From Reyranella soli (lineage in GTDB: Bacteria > Pseudomonadota > Alphaproteobacteria > Reyranellales > Reyranellaceae), in assembly GCF_007992495.1 (NCBI RefSeq), contig NZ_BKAJ01000133.1:1-42064 (forward strand): DNA of 42,064 nucleotides, read 5' to 3'. Below, in pieces: positions 7,542 to 16,950 of this stretch (the first letter of the stretch is position 1; the number at the start of each line of letters is the position of its first letter). Both the position numbers and the translations under genes were made by a program. The notes beneath the pieces were generated by a model that had not been told where the DNA came from, did not search any database, and saw nothing but the letters and a program-made list of their open reading frames with translations.

Positions 7542-7940
7542 ATGAACACCAAGGCCGCTCTGTGGACGGGCCGCGTGCTGAGCGGCCTTGTCATCCTCTT
7601 CCTGACCGTCGACGGCGCCATCAAGCTGGCGCCGATCCAGGCGGTCACCGACAGCCTGAAAGAGCTCGGCTATCCGACCAGCGATTCATTCGCCCGCTTC
7701 CTGGGCGTCGTGACGCTGGTCGGCACCGCCCTCTACGCTTGGCCGCGCACGTCGTTGCTGGGTGCGGTGCTGCTGACCGGCTTGATGGGTGGCGCGATCG
7801 CCACCCATCTCCGGCTCGACCACCCGCTGTTCAGCCACACGCTGTTCGGCGTCTATCTCGGACTGTTCCTGTGGATTGGCTTGTGGCTGCGCGACCAGCG
7901 GCTGCGCCAGCTCATGCCGATCAGCCGACCAGCGACGTGA
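7542..7940 (+). CDS. DoxX family membrane protein
   Basis: A 132-residue integral membrane protein with four predicted helices (about residues 8-28, 48-66, 71-89 and 97-118). The opening TGRVLSGLVILFLTVDGAIKL and the FLGVVTLVGTALYA segment are typical of DoxX-like proteins (the DoxX_2 group). Function is not established; some relatives work in redox or sulfur metabolism. The start at 7542 is 2 bases after the VOC stop codon, so they are co-translated. The 3' end overlaps the convergent histidine kinase gene by 20 bases. Confidence 0.85.
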   Translation: MNTKAALWTGRVLSGLVILFLTVDGAIKLAPIQAVTDSLKELGYPTSDSFARFLGVVTLVGTALYAWPRTSLLGAVLLTGLMGGAIATHLRLDHPLFSHTLFGVYLGLFLWIGLWLRDQRLRQLMPISRPAT

Positions 7941-9603
7941 TCTGATCGGCGAGCTGCTTCTGCTGATAGGGCTTGGACAGCCGTGGCAGCTCGACCTTGG
8001 CGCGCGCCGGTAGGTCGGCATAGCCGGTGGCGAGCAGGATCGGTAGCTCGGGCCTGAGCTTGCGCACCGCCTCGGCGAGCTGCACGCCGGTCATGCCCGG
8101 CATGGCGTAGTCGGTGATCAGGAGATCGATCGGCCTGCCGCTCTTCACCACGTCGAGCGCGGCGGGCCCCGAGGATGCCTTGATCACGTCATGGCCGAGA
8201 TCCTCAAGCAGAGCGGCGGTGCTCAGGCTGATCAGGAAGTCGTCATCGACGAAGAGCAGCGTCAGGCGCCGCTTGCTGACATCGGCCTCCGACTGGGAAG
8301 CGGGCGCCGCCGCCACCGCGGCGCCATTGGCGACCGGCAGCCACAGCTCGGCCCGCGTGCCGCGACCGACATCGCTCAGCAGCCTGAGCGCGCCCTTGAG
8401 CTGCAGCGCGAGCCCATGGATCATGGATAGTCCCAATCCCGTTCCCTTGCCGACTTCCTTGGTCGAGAAGAACGGCTCGATGGCTCGGCCCAATGTCTGC
8501 GGATCCATGCCGCAGCCGGTATCCGAGACACAGAGCTTGATGTAGCGGCCGGCTGCGAGATCGCGCGCCGTGGGCACCTGTTCGAGGGAGAGCGAAATCG
8601 TCAGCGTGCCGCCGTCGGGCATGGCATCGCGGGCATTGACCGCGAGATTGAGCAGGGCGAGCTCGATCTGGTTGTGATCCGCCGAGGCCGGCGGCAGGCC
8701 GGGCGGCAGGTCGAAGGCGATTTCGACGGTCGGACCGAGCGAGCGGTACAGCAGATCGGCCATGCCGCGCACCAGCTCGGCGAGATCGGTCGGCCGCGGC
8801 TGCAACGCCTGGCGCCGGGCAAACGCCAGCAGGCGCTGAGTCAGGGCGGCGCCGCGCTGCGCGCCCTGGGTGGCGCCGTCGAGCAGGCGTTCGATGGTGG
8901 GATCGTGCGGCAGCCGCTTGCGCAGAAGCTCGAGATTGCCCAGCACCGCCGTCAGCAGATTGTTGAAGTCGTGCGCGACGCCGCCGGTGAGCTGGCCGAT
9001 CGATTCCAGCTTCTGCAGCTGGCGCAGCTGATCCTCGGTGCGGGCGCGCTCGGCGATCTGCTCCAGCAGCTCGTCATGCGCATGCTGGAGCTGGGCTGTG
9101 CGTTCCTCGACCCGGCGCTCGAGCTGGTCGTTGATCTGCTGCAGCCTGAGCTCGCCCTGCCGCAGATCCTCGAGCAGCGAGCGCGTCTCGTGCTGACGGC
9201 GGCGACCCCTTATGGTCGAGCGCGCCACGCTCATCAGGGTGGTGGGATGGAACGGGCGCTCGATGAACGACACGTTGCCCAGGGCGTCGAGCCAGCGCGC
9301 GGCGATGGGATTGCGCTCCGGGCCGCCGTGGTCGGTCACCAGGATGAAGGGCAGATCGGACCATGGCGGCTGGCCTGCCAGCCATTGGGCGAGCGGATTC
9401 AGGTCGACGTTGCGGATCGCCTCCTCAGTCATCAGCACGAACGCCGCGTCGTCGCCCAGCGCTTCGACCAGCTCGGCAATGTCGCGGCAGATGCGGCTCG
9501 GCACGCCGACCTGATCGATCAAGGAGGCGGCGACGGCGGAGTCGCGGCCCCGCGGCGCCAACACCAGCGCGTGGAGCATCGGTGTCAGGGCGGCGGCGCT
9601 CAC
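7921..9603 (-). CDS. Hybrid sensor histidine kinase/response regulator
   Basis: A 560-residue soluble hybrid kinase. Residues 8-130 look like a receiver-type domain without an obvious phospho-acceptor Asp. A coiled coil follows (about 140-200), then the HisKA dimerisation domain with H211 in GGVAHDFNNLL, the HATPase domain (N-box NLAVNARDA at 319-327, DTGCGMD at 361-367, GTGLGLS at 387-393) and a C-terminal receiver with D498 (LLITDYAMPG). There is no membrane segment, so the signal is cytoplasmic and may come from the KaiC-like partner. Its ATG overlaps the kaiC-like stop in an ATGA, indicating translational coupling. Confidence 0.93.
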   Translation of the reverse strand: MSAAALTPMLHALVLAPRGRDSAVAASLIDQVGVPSRICRDIAELVEALGDDAAFVLMTEEAIRNVDLNPLAQWLAGQPPWSDLPFILVTDHGGPERNPIAARWLDALGNVSFIERPFHPTTLMSVARSTIRGRRRQHETRSLLEDLRQGELRLQQINDQLERRVEERTAQLQHAHDELLEQIAERARTEDQLRQLQKLESIGQLTGGVAHDFNNLLTAVLGNLELLRKRLPHDPTIERLLDGATQGAQRGAALTQRLLAFARRQALQPRPTDLAELVRGMADLLYRSLGPTVEIAFDLPPGLPPASADHNQIELALLNLAVNARDAMPDGGTLTISLSLEQVPTARDLAAGRYIKLCVSDTGCGMDPQTLGRAIEPFFSTKEVGKGTGLGLSMIHGLALQLKGALRLLSDVGRGTRAELWLPVANGAAVAAAPASQSEADVSKRRLTLLFVDDDFLISLSTAALLEDLGHDVIKASSGPAALDVVKSGRPIDLLITDYAMPGMTGVQLAEAVRKLRPELPILLATGYADLPARAKVELPRLSKPYQQKQLADQITSLVG

Positions 9604-11087
9604 CCGCCCGCCGCCGGCCGTACCGGCACGGCTTCATCGTAGAGGACGGGCGTGCCCCGCAGCACGCCGTGGAACTCGACAAGCGGCTCGCCGACATGCA
9701 GACCGCCGTCGATCCAGAATTCGCGGATCGTGTCCTCGTGCTTGCCGGTGCGCTTCTTGATGACGGAGATGGCGCGCCGCACCGAACCGCGCGCTTCGAA
9801 GAAGCGCAGCATGATCACTGCATCGGCAAGGTAGGTGACGTCGACCGGCGATTTCATGTCGCCGACCAGGCCATGCTGGGCGACCGTGAGGAAGGTCGAC
9901 ACGCCCTGGCGGTTGCAGAATTGCAGGAGCTCGTGCATGTGCAGGATCAGCGAGTTCTCCTGCGGCATCGATGCCTGGTAGCCGTTGAGGCTGTCGATCA
10001 CCACGGTCGAGACTTGGCCGTCGCGCACGGCGTCGCGGACTCTCTGCGAGAATTCCCCGGGCGACAGCTCCGCCGCGTCGAGCTGGTTGATGACCAGGCG
10101 CCCGCCGGCCTGCAGGGCGGCGAGATCGAACCCCAGCGGCTTGGCGCGTTCGAACAGAAGGCCCAGTTCCTCGTCGAAGATGAACATCGCGGCCTTGCCG
10201 CCATCGCGGATCGCCTGGGCCACGAACTGGAGCGCGATTAGGCTCTTGCCGGCGCCGGCCGGGCCGATCAGCAGAGTGCTCGACCCGCGCTCGACGCCGC
10301 CACCCAGCAGGTTGTCGAGGCCGGAAATGCCGCTGCCGGTGCGTCCGCGCTTGAAGTCGCGACGGTGCTCGGCCGCGACCAGCCGCGGGAAGATATGGGC
10401 GCCCCCATGCCGGATGACGAAGTCGTGGTAGCCGCCGCGGAAGCCCTGAGCGCGATATTTGATGACGCGGGCGCGTCGCCGCTCGGCGCCGTAATCGGGC
10501 GACATCTCCTCCAGCCGGATGACGCCGGCAGCGACGCTGTGCACGGTCTTGTCGAGCGTGTCGGCCGTGAGGTCGTCGAGCAGAAGCACGGTCGCGCCCT
10601 GCCGGGCGAAGTAGTGCTTCAGCGCCAGGATCTGCCGACGGTAGCGCAGCGAGTCTTGCGCCAGGAGGCGGATTTCCGACAGCGAGTCGACCACGACCCG
10701 CTCCGCCTGGGTGCGCTCGACGGCATCGAAGATGTGTTTGGTCGTCTCGCCAAGCTCGAGGTCCGAGGAATAAAGCAGGCTCTGCTGGTGGCTGGAATCG
10801 AGCAGGCTCTCAGGCGGCACGATCTCGAAGATGTCGATCTTGTCGTCGATATCCCAACCGTGCGATTCCGCCCCGGCCCGCAATTCTCGCTCGGTCTCGG
10901 AGAAGGTGACGTAAAGGCCGCGCTCTCCCAACTTCGCCCCTTCGAGGAGGAAGCTGAGCGCCATTGTGGTCTTGCCGGTGCCGGGACTGCCTTCCAGGAG
11001 AAAGAGCCGGCCGGCCGCCAGGCCGCCCAACAGGATGTCGTCGAGGCCCGGAACGCCTGTCCGGGCTTTGGGCTTGGGCCCACTCAT
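9600..11087 (-). CDS. KaiC-like circadian-clock-family double ATPase
   Basis: A 495-residue protein with two RecA-like KaiC domains: Walker A GSPGTGKTT (33-41) in the first and GPAGAGKS (275-282) in the second, with DEE at 305-307 in the second domain. The sequence aligns without gaps to cyanobacterial KaiC around ADAVIMLRFFEARG; the phospho-acceptor pair S431-T432 corresponds to T418-Y419. No kaiA or kaiB is nearby, so this is a KaiC-family ATPase/kinase rather than a full clock. The ATG at 11087 is preferred (GGTGGAG upstream) over an in-frame GTG at 11099. It is coupled to the hybrid kinase and preceded by an EcfG-like promoter. Confidence 0.92.
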   Translation of the reverse strand: MSGPKPKARTGVPGLDDILLGGLAAGRLFLLEGSPGTGKTTMALSFLLEGAKLGERGLYVTFSETERELRAGAESHGWDIDDKIDIFEIVPPESLLDSSHQQSLLYSSDLELGETTKHIFDAVERTQAERVVVDSLSEIRLLAQDSLRYRRQILALKHYFARQGATVLLLDDLTADTLDKTVHSVAAGVIRLEEMSPDYGAERRRARVIKYRAQGFRGGYHDFVIRHGGAHIFPRLVAAEHRRDFKRGRTGSGISGLDNLLGGGVERGSSTLLIGPAGAGKSLIALQFVAQAIRDGGKAAMFIFDEELGLLFERAKPLGFDLAALQAGGRLVINQLDAAELSPGEFSQRVRDAVRDGQVSTVVIDSLNGYQASMPQENSLILHMHELLQFCNRQGVSTFLTVAQHGLVGDMKSPVDVTYLADAVIMLRFFEARGSVRRAISVIKKRTGKHEDTIREFWIDGGLHVGEPLVEFHGVLRGTPVLYDEAVPVRPAAGG

Positions 11088-11161
11088 CGTCCGCTCCACC
11101 TCTCACTGCCCCCATGTCGGGCGAGAATCGCGAGCAGACTTCGCTGCAGCGCGACCTTTGT

Positions 11162-11186
11162 AACGCCGCTGCCGATGACGGGTTCC
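11162..11186 (-). promoter_or_regulatory. Candidate EcfG (general stress response) promoter
   Basis: Read on the minus strand, GGAAC (11186-11182), 16 bases, CGTT (11165-11162). This is an exact match to the alphaproteobacterial EcfG/SigT consensus GGAAC-N16/17-CGTT. It lies in the 110-base gap between recQ and the kaiC-like gene, oriented to the latter, and predicts a leader of about 70 bases. Confidence 0.6.
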
Positions 11187-11197
11187 GGCCGCGAATC

Positions 11198-13030
<1,833 letters not shown>

Positions 13031-13321
13031 GTCCTGTCACAGTAGCGCCGAGCGGCGCCTGCCGGGGAAATTCTTGCTCGAACTTGTCAACAGTCTGCGG
13101 AGGACTCGAGGATCGCCACAAACTCCTGGTTGTATATTCAGCATTTTTTCTATCTCGTTCCGCCGGCACATCGCATGCGTACTCTCCGCCACCCTGCGAC
13201 TTCATTCCGCCCGATTTGATTCACGTTGGGTTCGCTTCGATCACTGCACTTGCCACAGGCACGATCACGCCACTTGTGTCGTACTGCCGATGGGGGAGTT
13301 CAACAGGCGTGGAGTACGTCA

Positions 13322-13957
13322 ATGCGCAAGTGGGCTTCTCTCGGACTGGCGATCGCGGTGACAGCGATGGCGACGACACAAGTCGCCGCACAACAAGCCA
13401 GCCCGACATGGAACGGCTTCTACGCCGGCCTCAATGCCGGCGGCATGTTCGGCAACACGGCCACCTCCTTCAACGGACTGGCCGGTCCTGGCGGCTTGTC
13501 CGGTGCGGGCAGCGGCTTCGTCGGCGGTGCTCAGGCCGGCTACAACTATCTTCTCGGCCCCGTGATCCTCGGCGGTGAAATCGACTTCCAAGGCTCGACC
13601 TTTGCGGCAGGTGTGAACGGCGGCAGCGGATTCGGTCCCTTCAGCACGACCGAGCGCGTGCCGTGGTTCGGCACCATGCGTGCACGGGTCGGCTATCCGG
13701 TGGGTTCGGTGATGCCCTACCTCACCGGCGGCGCGGTGTGGGGCCAGCGGACCATCGACGGTCCCTTCGCGTCGATCAGTTCCAACTATTGGACCTGGAC
13801 CGCGGGCGGCGGCATTGAAGGCATCATCACCGATCGCTGGTCGATGAAGCTGGAATACCTCTACATGGGCACGCCGAGCACGTCGTTGCTGCCCGGCACC
13901 ACCAGCGAGAGCACGAACAACAACCTGATCCGGGTTGGTGTGAACTATCACTTCTAA
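13322..13957 (+). CDS. Outer-membrane beta-barrel protein (Omp25/opacity-like)
   Basis: A 211-residue exported protein. A signal peptide of about 23 residues ends at VAAQ-QA, then WNGFYAGLNAGGMFG opens a barrel of alternating strands, with KLEYLYMG near the end and a terminal YHF, the C-terminal aromatic signature recognised by the BAM machinery. It belongs to the small Omp25/Omp31-type family common in alphaproteobacteria. The ATG at 13322 puts the signal peptide at the N terminus, while the open frame from 13226 adds only non-homologous sequence. The upstream 291 bases (13031-13321) hold no gene; TATATT at 13133-13138 may be a -10 element but no good -35 accompanies it. Confidence 0.88.
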   Translation: MRKWASLGLAIAVTAMATTQVAAQQASPTWNGFYAGLNAGGMFGNTATSFNGLAGPGGLSGAGSGFVGGAQAGYNYLLGPVILGGEIDFQGSTFAAGVNGGSGFGPFSTTERVPWFGTMRARVGYPVGSVMPYLTGGAVWGQRTIDGPFASISSNYWTWTAGGGIEGIITDRWSMKLEYLYMGTPSTSLLPGTTSESTNNNLIRVGVNYHF

Positions 13958-13969
13958 AGCGAAGCCCTT

Positions 13970-14000
13970 CCTCCCCATCGCGGATTCCGCGATGGGGAGG
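13970..14000. terminator. Strong stem-loop after the outer-membrane protein gene
   Basis: A perfect 14-bp inverted repeat (CCTCCCCATCGCGG, loop ATT, and its complement) begins 13 bases after the stop codon. There is no T-run, so it may be a processing or stabilising hairpin, or a relative of the intergenic palindromes, rather than a classical intrinsic terminator. Confidence 0.45.
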
Positions 14001-14102
14001 GAGACGATTCGGCGAGATAAATCGTACAGGCAGGGACAAAGCGCCTAGGGTCTATGCGGTCGCGGGTGTTCCCGCGCTCAGCATGACGCCACGAGGTGAT
14101 CA

Positions 14103-14240
14103 ATGTCGCAGAAACACCGCCGCAGCAATCGCGAGATGAAGAAGCCCAAGCAGAACAAGCCGAAGGTCGTCGTTCCGGCCTCGCCCTTCGCCTCAGCCAA
14201 CTCCAATCCCGCCAAGGCCGCCGCCGCCAAGCGCAAGTAG
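14103..14240 (+). CDS. Small highly basic protein, 45 residues
   Basis: A short gene with a good ribosome-binding site (GAGGTGAT directly upstream). The 45-residue product starts MSQKHRRSNREMKKPK and ends in KAAAAKRK. It has about 13 Lys/Arg, no Cys, and a central VVVPASPF segment. Similar short basic proteins beginning MSxKHRRSNRE occur, as I recall, as hypothetical proteins in other alphaproteobacteria; the function is unknown and nucleic-acid binding is a guess from charge. A stem-loop, CGCGGG-TGTT-CCCGCG (14061-14076), sits in its leader. It is 41 bases upstream of the next secreted-protein gene. Confidence 0.65.
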   Translation: MSQKHRRSNREMKKPKQNKPKVVVPASPFASANSNPAKAAAAKRK

Positions 14241-14281
14241 GCGGCTGGAGCACCCGACGACCGACCGCAGGCTTAAAGACG

Positions 14282-14656
14282 ATGTCACGCCTTTCGACCC
14301 TTGCAGCCGTTGCTGCTGCCGCTCTCCTGATGCCCGCCATGGCACAGGCGCAGACCACGACCGCACCGAACGGCCTGCCGCCCGGTCTGGGGTCTGGCAC
14401 CCCAGCCGGATCGGCTCCCCAGGGCCGCATCGACAGCGGCCCGACGGCAAACAAGCCCGCTTTCAAGGAGCTGCGCCTCGACAATCAGTCGGGCGCGCTG
14501 AACTCCTTCGTCAGGGTCGGGCCGGCCACCAATGGTCAAGGGCAAGGTTCGGCCGAGAGCCGCAGTACGGGCGGCTCGAGCTCCTCGGGCACGAGCAGCC
14601 CCAGCGAACGCCGGTCACCGGAGCTGTTCAAGCTCGGCGGCAACGTCAAGTTCTAG
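14282..14656 (+). CDS. Hypothetical secreted protein
   Basis: A 124-residue protein with a clear signal peptide (residues 1-23, ending AMAQAQ). The mature part is low in complexity: Gly/Pro-rich (NGLPPGLGSGTPAGSA) then Ser/Gly-rich (about residues 88-108), ending ELFKLGGNVKF. No known domain is recognised. The ATG at 14282 is used because the signal peptide begins there; the open frame from 14096 is an out-of-frame overlap of the basic-protein gene. It probably shares a transcript with the 45-residue protein. Confidence 0.7.
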   Translation: MSRLSTLAAVAAAALLMPAMAQAQTTTAPNGLPPGLGSGTPAGSAPQGRIDSGPTANKPAFKELRLDNQSGALNSFVRVGPATNGQGQGSAESRSTGGSSSSGTSSPSERRSPELFKLGGNVKF

Positions 14657-14688
14657 CGGCCAAGTTCTAGCGGCACGACGTCTGGCTG

Positions 14689-15462
14689 CTAGTGCCGAGC
14701 CGCCTGCCCGCCATCCAGGGTCATCACCACACCGCTGATGTAGCTGGCGCGATCCGACGCCAGGAACACCGCGAGGTCGGCCACCTCGTCGGGCTCGGCG
14801 GCGCGACCGAACGGCATGTGCTTGGTGAGCTCGGGCCAGCGCTCGGGATCGCCGAACTTCTGCTCGGCCTGGCCGCGCAGCAGGGTGAGCATGCGGTCGG
14901 TGCGGGTGGCCGGCGGGTTGATCGCCACCACCCGCACACCGTGATCGACGCTCTTCGAGCCGACCGTGCGCGTGAAGGCCATCAGGCTCGCATTGCCCAT
15001 CGAGCCGGTGACGTAGTCGTAGTTATAGGCCTCGCCCGCCAGGCCGATGATGTTGACGATGGCGCCCTTCTTGCGCGTATACATCTTCTCCAGCATGGCG
15101 CGCGTTGCGTTGATGTAGCCGAACACTTTCAGCTCCCAGGACTCGCGCCACTTGGGTTCGGTCATGGCGAAGATGTCGCCACGCGGGATGGCACCGGCAT
15201 TGTTGACCAGGATGTCGGCGTGGCCGACGGCATCGACCACGGAGCGCACCGTGTCGCCCTTGGAGAAATCGGCGGCATGGATCTCGACCGGCACGTTGTG
15301 CCGTGCGCGAATTTTCTCCCGCGCGGATTCGAGTGATTCCTTGGAACGGGACGCGATGTGCACGGCGCAGCCTTCGCTGGCAAAGGCCATGGCGCAGGCG
15401 AAGCCGATGCCGCGGCTGCCGCCGGTGATGAGGACTGTCTTGCCGGTGAGTTTCATATCCAT
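14689..15462 (-). CDS. SDR-family protein lacking the catalytic residues
   Basis: A 257-residue Rossmann-fold short-chain dehydrogenase. The cofactor motif TGGSRGIG (13-20) and NNAG (87-90) are intact, as is the C-terminal GVVMTLDGG. The catalytic tetrad is not: aligned to the family, the Ser position is G140, the Tyr position G153 (in VTGSMGNASL) and the Lys position N157, and the helix Asn appears as K112. It may therefore bind NAD(P) without standard SDR chemistry, or use nearby tyrosines at 146, 148 or 150. The start is supported by AAAGGAAA. It is divergent from the GFA gene, with 59 bases between the starts. Confidence 0.85.
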   Translation of the reverse strand: MDMKLTGKTVLITGGSRGIGFACAMAFASEGCAVHIASRSKESLESAREKIRARHNVPVEIHAADFSKGDTVRSVVDAVGHADILVNNAGAIPRGDIFAMTEPKWRESWELKVFGYINATRAMLEKMYTRKKGAIVNIIGLAGEAYNYDYVTGSMGNASLMAFTRTVGSKSVDHGVRVVAINPPATRTDRMLTLLRGQAEQKFGDPERWPELTKHMPFGRAAEPDEVADLAVFLASDRASYISGVVMTLDGGQAARH

Positions 15463-15521
15463 TGGACGTTTCCTTTCGGGCCGGACGTTATCATAGGATG
15501 CCCGGCCTTACGGAGGGTCCG

Positions 15522-15929
15522 ATGATCAAAGGAAGTTGCGCCTGCGGCGCCGTCCGCTTCGAGATCGAGGCGGCGCGGTCGATGACCCATTGCCATTGCG
15601 TGAACTGCCGCAAGCTAATGGGCGCGAGCGTCGCCACCTACGTCCACGTGGAGAAGGACAAATTCCGCTGGCTGGCCGGCGAGGACAACATCAGCAGCTA
15701 TGAATCGTCGCCGGGCAGCGTCCGCAAGTTCTGCCGGACCTGCAGCTCGTTGGTTCCCAACCAGGCCCCGTATCTCCCGTTTATCAGCATCGCGGCGGGC
15801 CTGTTCGACGACGATCCGGGCGTACGGCCGCGCCTGCACGTCTTCACCTCGTCGAAGGCGCCGTGGCACGAGATCACCGACAACCTGCCGCAGCATCCCA
15901 AGTGGGTGCCGGGGTTCGAGCCGAAGTGA
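15522..15929 (+). CDS. GFA family zinc-binding protein
   Basis: A 135-residue protein of the glutathione-dependent formaldehyde-activating (GFA/CENP-V) family. The zinc ligands are visible: C6 and C8 (GSCACGAV), C24, C26 and C29 (HCHCVNCR), and C71 and C74 (CRTC). The family prototype helps form S-hydroxymethylglutathione, but most short members like this have unknown substrates. GGAGGG lies just before the ATG at 15522. It ends ahead of a family C palindrome that separates it from the convergent MBL gene. Confidence 0.88.
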   Translation: MIKGSCACGAVRFEIEAARSMTHCHCVNCRKLMGASVATYVHVEKDKFRWLAGEDNISSYESSPGSVRKFCRTCSSLVPNQAPYLPFISIAAGLFDDDPGVRPRLHVFTSSKAPWHEITDNLPQHPKWVPGFEPK

Positions 15930-15943
15930 CGATGAGGCTGTCT

Positions 15944-16006
15944 CCCGAGCGTAGCGAGGGACCTTTAAGCAACGGGAAAGGTCCCTCGCTTCGCTCGGGA
16001 TGACAG
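15944..16006. repeat. Family C intergenic palindrome (copy 1)
   Basis: Two 23-base arms (15944-15966 and 15977-15999) match as inverted repeats with one mismatch around a 10-base loop, followed by ATGACAG. The sequence CCCGAGCG-AGCGAGGGACCTTT recurs at 18715-18816 and 31398-31465. It lies between convergent stop codons, where it could end transcription from both sides, but there is no T-run. Confidence 0.8.
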
Positions 16007-16047
16007 CGTTCGCTTAATGGCAGCGTGCGCCCAGTAACGGCACGCGC

Positions 16048-16941
16048 TTACAGCCGATAAGTACTGTCGCTCCGCGCCTTGCCGTCGTCGGTCTTCACGC
16101 GGCCGTCCTTCACCATCTGGATGAGATGGGCCAGCATCGAGCGGCCGGCGGCGGCGTGCAGGTGGATCGGCGTGTCGGCGTAGTTCTTGGCGACCATCTG
16201 CGGGATGGTCTGCGGCCCGTCCTTGAGCCGCGCTATGATCTGCGCCTCGCGGCCCAACCGATGCTCGATATAGGACTGCACGAAGGGATTGGGGTTGCGG
16301 ATCTCCGAGCCGTGGGTCGGGATGTAGAGCGTCTCGTCGCGCGGCAGGAGCTTGCGCAAGCTCGCGAAGTAGTCGGCCATGTTGCCGTCGGGCGGCGAGA
16401 TCACCGCCGTCGACCAGCCCATGACATGGTCGCCCGACAGCAGCGCCTTCTCCTCCTTGAGCGCGAAGCAAAGATGATTGGAGATGTGGCCAGGCGTGTG
16501 CACCGCCTCGACGTTCCAGCCGTCGCCCTGGATGACGTCGCCGTCGTTCAGCTTGACGTCGGGCGCAAAGGAAAAGTCGCCGAACTGCTCGGGCGTCTCA
16601 TCGCTTTCCGGCCTGGGATGCGGCCCGAAGGAATAGACCTTGGCGCCGGTCGCCTTGGCGAGCGCCGGCGTCGCCGGCACATGGTCCATATGGGTATGCG
16701 TCACCAGGATGTGCGTCACCGTCTCGCCGCGCAGGGCGCGCAACACCGCGTCGACATGCTCCGGCATGTCCGGCCCGGGATCCACGACCGCCACCTTGCC
16801 GTGGCCGATGATGTAAGTGCCGGTGCCCTTGAAGGTGAAGGGGTTGGGATTGTGAGCGACGACGCGACGGATCAGAGGCGTCACCTCCATCGCCGTGCCG
16901 TAGTCGAACTTGAATTCCTTGATGAAGGGAATGCCGGGCAT
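16048..16941 (-). CDS. MBL-fold metallo-hydrolase (LACTB2-like)
   Basis: A 297-residue metallo-beta-lactamase-fold hydrolase. The metal site is complete: H82, H84, D86 and H87 (THTHMDH), H152 (TPGHISNH) and D171 (SGDHVMG). A C-terminal winged-helix-like segment (about 235-297) matches the LACTB2 group, some of which are endoribonucleases, others thioester hydrolases. There is no signal peptide. It lies downstream of the beta-propeller gene on the same strand with a 9-base gap. Confidence 0.88.
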   Translation of the reverse strand: MPGIPFIKEFKFDYGTAMEVTPLIRRVVAHNPNPFTFKGTGTYIIGHGKVAVVDPGPDMPEHVDAVLRALRGETVTHILVTHTHMDHVPATPALAKATGAKVYSFGPHPRPESDETPEQFGDFSFAPDVKLNDGDVIQGDGWNVEAVHTPGHISNHLCFALKEEKALLSGDHVMGWSTAVISPPDGNMADYFASLRKLLPRDETLYIPTHGSEIRNPNPFVQSYIEHRLGREAQIIARLKDGPQTIPQMVAKNYADTPIHLHAAAGRSMLAHLIQMVKDGRVKTDDGKARSDSTYRL

Positions 16942-16950
16942 GCGGATCCT

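Noticed and set aside
9600..11087. A complete Kai circadian clock
   Set aside because: Only a KaiC-like gene is present; no kaiA or kaiB is adjacent.
13031..13321. Promoter of recQ or of the outer-membrane protein gene
   Set aside because: TTGACA-like and TATATT-like strings occur, but no pair has acceptable spacing in the right direction.
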